From NCBI GenBank assembly GCA_003427395.1, contig BFEA01000632.1, positions 519,095-563,636 on the forward strand: a stretch of DNA of 44,542 nucleotides, written 5' to 3'. The position numbers and the translations under genes were made by a program. Positions 10,101 through 16,487 of the stretch are shown piece after piece (position 1 is the first letter of the stretch; every line of letters starts with the position of its first letter). Source of the stretch: Chara braunii (taxonomy: Eukaryota; Streptophyta; Charophyceae; Charales; Characeae). The notes below the pieces were generated by a model. It worked only from the letters and a program-made list of their open reading frames with translations. It did not search any database and was not told where the DNA came from.

Positions 10101-13100
10101 GCCGTGCGTTCTTCCGTCTATAGATTCAGCCATGCGTTCTATTTCGATGAAGAGAGCAGTACCAGTACCAGATGACAAAGTTGAACGATAGCCAGGAGTA
10201 CAGCATCCCCAACCTTGAACCTGGCCCTGAAAGCGGCCTTGTTCATAGGCCTGCTGCTGTGGTACACGGTGTCTGCAGGGAGCTGCATTGCGCATTTCCT
10301 CTTTTCTTTCTTTTATTTTATTTTTATTTTCCTCAGAACGGGAAAAGTGCATTTGCACCCCATTTAAAGATGGGAAAGTTCCCTTAATACCCAGTCCTGG
10401 CGCCCAACGTGCATCTATACCCAAAAAACGTGTCCAAGTTTTGGTAATGCCCGTGGGTCTTTTTTTGAAGGAGGGGGGGGGGGGTTCAAATTATACACAC
10501 ATCCACTTCCACAGGCCCTTGGTTGCGTAGCACAAAATTATGCTCATGCCCAGAAACCGAGCAGGAAAAATTGGGTAAGCACAAAACTCGACCGGGGCTA
10601 TGTGCATAATTTGAGCATTCCGGTAGTTGGGTATAACTGCAATTTGGCTGTCCCAACCTTGGGCCAACTCGGGTATGGACATAATTTGCATCCCGGTAGT
10701 TGGGTATAACTGCAATGTGGCTGTGCCAACCTTGGCGGGGTAAGCACAAAACTCGCCCGGGGGTATGTGCGTAATTTGAGCATTCTGGTCGTTGGGTATA
10801 ACTGCAAATTGGCTGTGCCAACCTTGGCCCAACTCGGGTATGTAATGACTTGCATCCCGGTAGTTGGGTACAACTGCAATGTGGCTGTGCCAAGCCCAAC
10901 TGGGGTATGTAAACAAATTGTATTCCGGTAGTTGGGTATAACTGCAATTTGGCGGTGCCAACTCGGTGTTGCGTATGCAAATAATTTGCACAGTCCATTT
11001 CCCGGGTATAGATGCAAGTTGCGAGCTGGGACTGGGTATAGCAGGTATTTCCATCTTTGAATGGGGTACATTTGCAATTTTCCCCTTGTAGAAAACACAA
11101 TATAGCGGGTATTTCCATCTTTGAATGGGGTACAGTTGTGATTTTCCCCTTCTAGAAAACACAATCTGCAGGCCAATTTTCCCTGCCTCTACCAATCTGT
11201 GACTTTCCTAATCAGGATCCAACTGACCCTGTGCAGTTGCTGCCGACCTCTCTAGCTTGCTTATTAACCCTTTGCCATCCAGTCTATCCCAGCGGTGCCA
11301 CCCCTGCATATACACCGCAGGCCACCAACGGTTGCCGTTGACTGAGCGCACAGATATCTTCGGTCTTCAACCATTGGTGGCCTGCCAACCCCCGTAGACT
11401 TCGTTGACCACCGTTCTCCCTCGCAGTGCATGCCGCCAAACGGAAAGGGGTCCAACTGTTGGCAAATTCAAATATTTGAGCCGACTGAAGTTTCTATTCC
11501 TAGCTGTGCTCCTTGACACAAGACATCAGGACGGTGTTTGTCGGATTCGAAAGTCTGCCGTTTGCTGGAGGCGTACCGGCGTGGTGCAGTTACCGCCCTT
11601 CCCAACATGTCGTTCATGGCTGACATCTTCCGAAGGCTGCCGTTGCTGTTCCTGGTCGTCATTACGCTTGTCCTTCTCATCGTCTTCCACATCTGCATCC
11701 TCGGTAGGCTGCCTGGACGCATGTGCAAGAGGCATTTAGTGACGAAGGGCGTCATGGACAGGCAGCAGGCGAAGAACAGGTCTCCAGTGGACCAATTCGC
11801 AAGCCACCGGACGCGCAGCGTCCCGGCATGCACTGCAAGGGCGTACGGCCCATCTGCAGGACAGGCGGCAGGCGAAGAACAGGTCTTCAGTGGACCAATT
11901 CGCAAGCCACCGGACGCGCAGCGTTTAGGCATGCACTGAAAGGGCGTACAACCCGTCTGCATACGCGAACCTGCCACCGCACGAACAACCTCTGCCCGAC
12001 ACGTCAGATGAGGAGGCGGAGGAAGCCCGGTCACATACCGTGGCGCTGGGAAGCGGGTCCACCCAGGAGTGGGCGGGGAGCCAGTTGTATGGGAATCGTG
12101 AGACGATGTCTCGGCGGTCCCTCACCGAATTGCTGGAAGACTGTATGCGCGAAAGCGACACTGTAATCTTTCATTCGGGCTGTGTAGCGGGAGCTCATCG
12201 GCCGCCACACGTACTGTCCTCGTCAACCCAAACCCCGACGACGACGCAGGGCAAGTGGCGCTAGTCGGCGGATCTGCAAAGGCTCCCTCCGGAGACTGGG
12301 TGCCATTAGATAAGATAAGGGAGTGTCCGAGAATGCACTCGCAGCCGTCGTCAGCAGCATGTGCAGCTGCGGGTCGTCCAAGGTGGATGCAGCCTCCATC
12401 GCTGTTGCTGGGAGGTGGCAGCAAGGGAAGCCGCAAACCTGACTGTGGGCCGACAGACGAAGATTTCGCGGGTGGTGCTGGGGAGCAGGATGGGAGGCAG
12501 GTGTGGGCGGAACATCAGCAGCAGGTGCGTCGAGAACGCAAGGAGTCCACAACGCGGGGGGTGCAGCTACTGTGCGTGCGGGAGGTGGACACAGAAAAAG
12601 AGCCGGCAGTAGTGGACGCCAACGATTACCAGGACGCCTCCGAGGACGAGGACGACACGCGCAACGTTTGGCCGAAGCAGAAAAATCCATGGGTGGTTCG
12701 GGTAGGGTCAGCAAGGCTTCTGCGTCGACTGCACGATGACCAAAAAAAGTGGCGCCTGCGGGGAGCGAGGGGGAAGGCGACGTGGAGGCCGGGGCCGGGC
12801 AGAACTTCTGGTCAGTCAACCACATGGTTGTCCTCATCAGGGCGAAGCGGGACCAGGATGCGCATCTGCAGGGGATGGACCACGCATACGCTCGCATGAA
12901 GCCGAGAGAATGGAGGTGGGCGGATGCTCAAGAGAGGTTGAAGAAGGTTGGCGTTGACAGGACAGCAGACAAGTGCGGCAATAGTATTATGGGACTGGCT
13001 GCGGGCCCTCTGTAGGAATCCTCCTCGGAAGACCGTCCCGAGGATGAGTGGAATGACGGTGGAAATTATCTCGGATGACCCGAAGGAAAACTCCTCAGGC

Positions 13101-16100
13101 CCCGAGGACAGCCCAAGGAGTGTCTAACGAGCCCCTGTATCTGATGGCTACAACAGAAGTTCTCTTTTTTTTTTTTTGGTTGCTTTTTGGATGTAGCTGC
13201 CGCGAGTACCGAAAAACAAAATACGATGGGGCCCAGGCTCGGCAAAACTCGGTGCGTGGTGAAAATCAGGCTCGGCAAAAACAGGATGGGAGGCAGTGGT
13301 AAAAAAAAAAAAAAAAAGGATCGGAGGTAGTGGNGGCGCTAACTTATTTAGTTCCATCTGGATTCGAACTCACGTCTGTATTTCAACCAAGGTTACCAGG
13401 CCAAACGTTACGGCCCCCCCGGGCTGACCCCCGAACGTTGGGTGTTCGGGTTCCGAACCTGAAGGGGTTCCTCCCCCACCAAAAAATATTGCGGGGTCTT
13501 TTTTTTTTTTTTTTTTTTGTGATTTGAAGGCATTTTGGTAAGCCAAAAAAAAGTGAAAAATTGCCAAAGATGGAGGTGTCAAAACTTGCTTGGCCCACGC
13601 ACTAGGTTTTGTTTTTCTCATTTCACTTTTTGTTTTCACTTTATTTCGGGGCCTGAACAATTTTATTTAGTTTTTGATTTTTTTTTAACGAGTTTTGTAC
13701 TATGTGAAAAATACAGATCTATAAATTTTCAGGGCATTTGACTAAGCCAAAAAGAAATGAAAAATCGCCAAAGACGGCGGTGTTTAAAAAGTGCCCACCC
13801 ACGCACTGATTTTAATTCTCTCTTCACTTTTTCTTATATGTCTTTAATTTTCTTATTATTGTTCGTTTTCCATATTTATTTTTATTTCAAATTTGGTAAA
13901 GAATTTGGATGTAACGTTGAGGCAAATGTTGTTCAGTTTATTTTTCTGCATAATTTTTTTTTTCCAGTTTTTTTTTTTTTTTTGGGGGGGGGGGGGGGGC
14001 GGGGTTTTGAGCTCGGCCCGAATGGCTGAGCATGTCTACAGGGGGGCCCGAACGTTCGGCTGTCCGGGTTCGACCGTTCGGCCTGGGCTGAACGCCAGCT
14101 ACCATGATTTCAACAATTCAAGCGTGTACCAACCGAGCTATCTGACTTGTACGTATTGTTGGTTTTATGCAGTGGGACGATACTTGGGAGCAATGGACTC
14201 TTTGCGGGTCCGTTTGCCGAAGAGGTGCAGGTGTCTGAGAGGGCGGATTGGAACGAAGCAAGCCTTCCGTCTGGATCCTCGAGCTCCGGCTCTGAATATG
14301 AAGTCACGACCAATTCCGCAGGAAACATTGAGCTGCAAGCTTTGCGTGGTGCAGAGAAGGAGCAGGATGAGACTGGTGACGCAAAAGAAAGGATGGACTC
14401 TGCGCCCTCTGGCGCGACCGAGGCGCAGGCCGCCCAAGAGAATCCGCAAGTGAACGTACTAGAAAGCCGCCGTGGGTTGGCAACATTATCCGCGCGCTGG
14501 ACGGGTGGCGCACCACAATGGCCTGTGCCCCAGTTTGGTGGCGCAAGGGCTGTTGTCCAGGCATTTGAGTTGTTTCGGAGCGACCCCGAAGTGCAGGTAT
14601 GGAAAATGCGGCGAATCTGGACAAATTGCCCTCATGTGGGGACCCTGCAGGAGGACCTTATGGCGCGCGTCGATAACGTTGCGGATTACGAAATCCCTGT
14701 CCCTGAGTTGACTTTTTTTTTTTTCTTTTTTGGCTTTTTGTGTGTGGGCCGATGGACAACGGATCAGATATTAAACTGATCAGAAACCAAAAGGCCAAGA
14801 AAGGTATTGCTAACTTTAAATTCTTCTTGCTCTTTCTTAGTTTTCAAAAACAAAGAAAGAAAAACATTCTTGCTCTTTCGTCCTCAATCTGTGGCCCTGT
14901 TCTCCTCTTTCTCCATCAATATGCAGCCCCAAACCCTCTTGCTAGGTCTTTGGGTTAGCCCCCCCCCCCCCCTTCCCTGATCACCGCCGACTACAGTGGG
15001 GGGCAACGTCCATCCCTTTGATTGTGAGAGGTAACTACGCTTGCAGGAGTCCCCTGTATAGGCTTAGGAGCAGTGTTAGGTAGGTAGTGAAAGGTCCGGA
15101 GTGGATGTGACTGAAAATGTACAGCTTGGGGGGCGGGAAGCGTGGTGCTGATGCGAGACCCATCTCAGAGGCAGGTGCCCCACTGGTGCTACGTTCATGC
15201 TAGGAAATCACGCACCTTGCCGCTGCTATGGCCAGGTGCATGTTTCCAGGCATGAACATAGCATGACTGGGGCACACCCCTAGGGCAAGGGTCCACTGGT
15301 GCTGTATGTGTGGCGCTTACTATGACCAAGTTCATGCTTTCCAAGCACAAACGTTGCACAACTGGGGCTTGCCCCTTATTGTTGGTGGGTTGACAGCCAG
15401 CTATTGTGCTACGGGTGCCTTGGGGAAGCTGTTGTAAATGAAGGAATCGAACTTGATTGGAGCATATTCTGTACGAGGCATCACTTCTTCTCCACTGGAG
15501 GCAGTTGCTGGACAATACTTCCTGAATCGCCAGAATACTTGAGCCGGTTTTTCTTGATGCTCGATATTGCCCCCCCACCCCGCCCTCGACACGCCGAACA
15601 GTTGCGAGGTCAGGGCGAGCTTTCGTCGCTGCTGATTGTGGTCGCGTGTTGACTGGTGGTACATGGCAGGGGAGGTTGTAGAAGTGTACCAGTGGTTTAA
15701 GAAAGAGTTTGCGGCAAAATGGAAACTGAATAGTCTTGGCTTGCGACAATTGGGTTGATGGGCAGCGGTTGGGTTCGTAGGCAGGGGGTTCAGTTGGGTA
15801 TTTGTTGAGTCGTTACGCGGTTTGTCCCCCGGTGTTCTCTGGTTCACGAAGAGGGATAGTGAAGAGAAGAGACCAAAGCAAAGCAGCAGCAGACTGCGCG
15901 ACGATACTCAAGTAATGGGGCATGAGGGTCAAGCCCCACCATTGCTATGTTCATGCCCTAAAAATGGCCAGGTTCAAGCTTACCTAGTACCGGTGGGGGC
16001 CTGCTGGCAACTCTCTGCTGAGAGGCCTCCAGCTGCATAAGTGAAGGTCCTTAGCAGTCTCAGGCCAAAGGAGGACCAGCTATTGCATTGATTAGTGATG

Positions 16101-16447
16101 AAGCTTTGACTTTCGCTTTCAAAACTTGGACTCTGTAGTGTGTGCGACGATAAACTGCTGCATGATCCGAAGCACGGCAAGCAGAAGAAATGGCAGTGCT
16201 GATCCATGTCCGTCAGAGAAACTTTCCAGCGCCGGTTCGCGTGCGGCATGGCATTTGGTACTAGAACTTGGAACAGAATTCGAGTGGGTGCTGGTTTGAA
16301 CAGCCAAACTCCCGTTCCCTCGGAAATGATCTACCCATGCTTCTTTCTTTGCTGACCACCCTTATCGCGTCTTAGAAATCCTGTGTTCTGGGCTCTCTGT
16401 TGTGCACGACGTCTCTGCTCTGATCTCTGGGACTTCTGTTGACACTG

Positions 16448-16487
<40 letters not shown>

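Noticed and set aside
10486-11195. Three long overlapping minus-strand open frames (192-234 codons)
   Set aside because: They lie in an inverted-repeat element with an internal array. All three frames are open at once, and the translations repeat the same short phrase, so repeat structure explains them.
11538-11939. Open frame with a membrane-helix-like stretch ([20 protein letters not shown])
   Set aside because: The opposite strand is Asp/Glu/Lys-rich, which forces hydrophobic codons here. The frame runs into the 103-bp tandem duplication and has no splice or family support.
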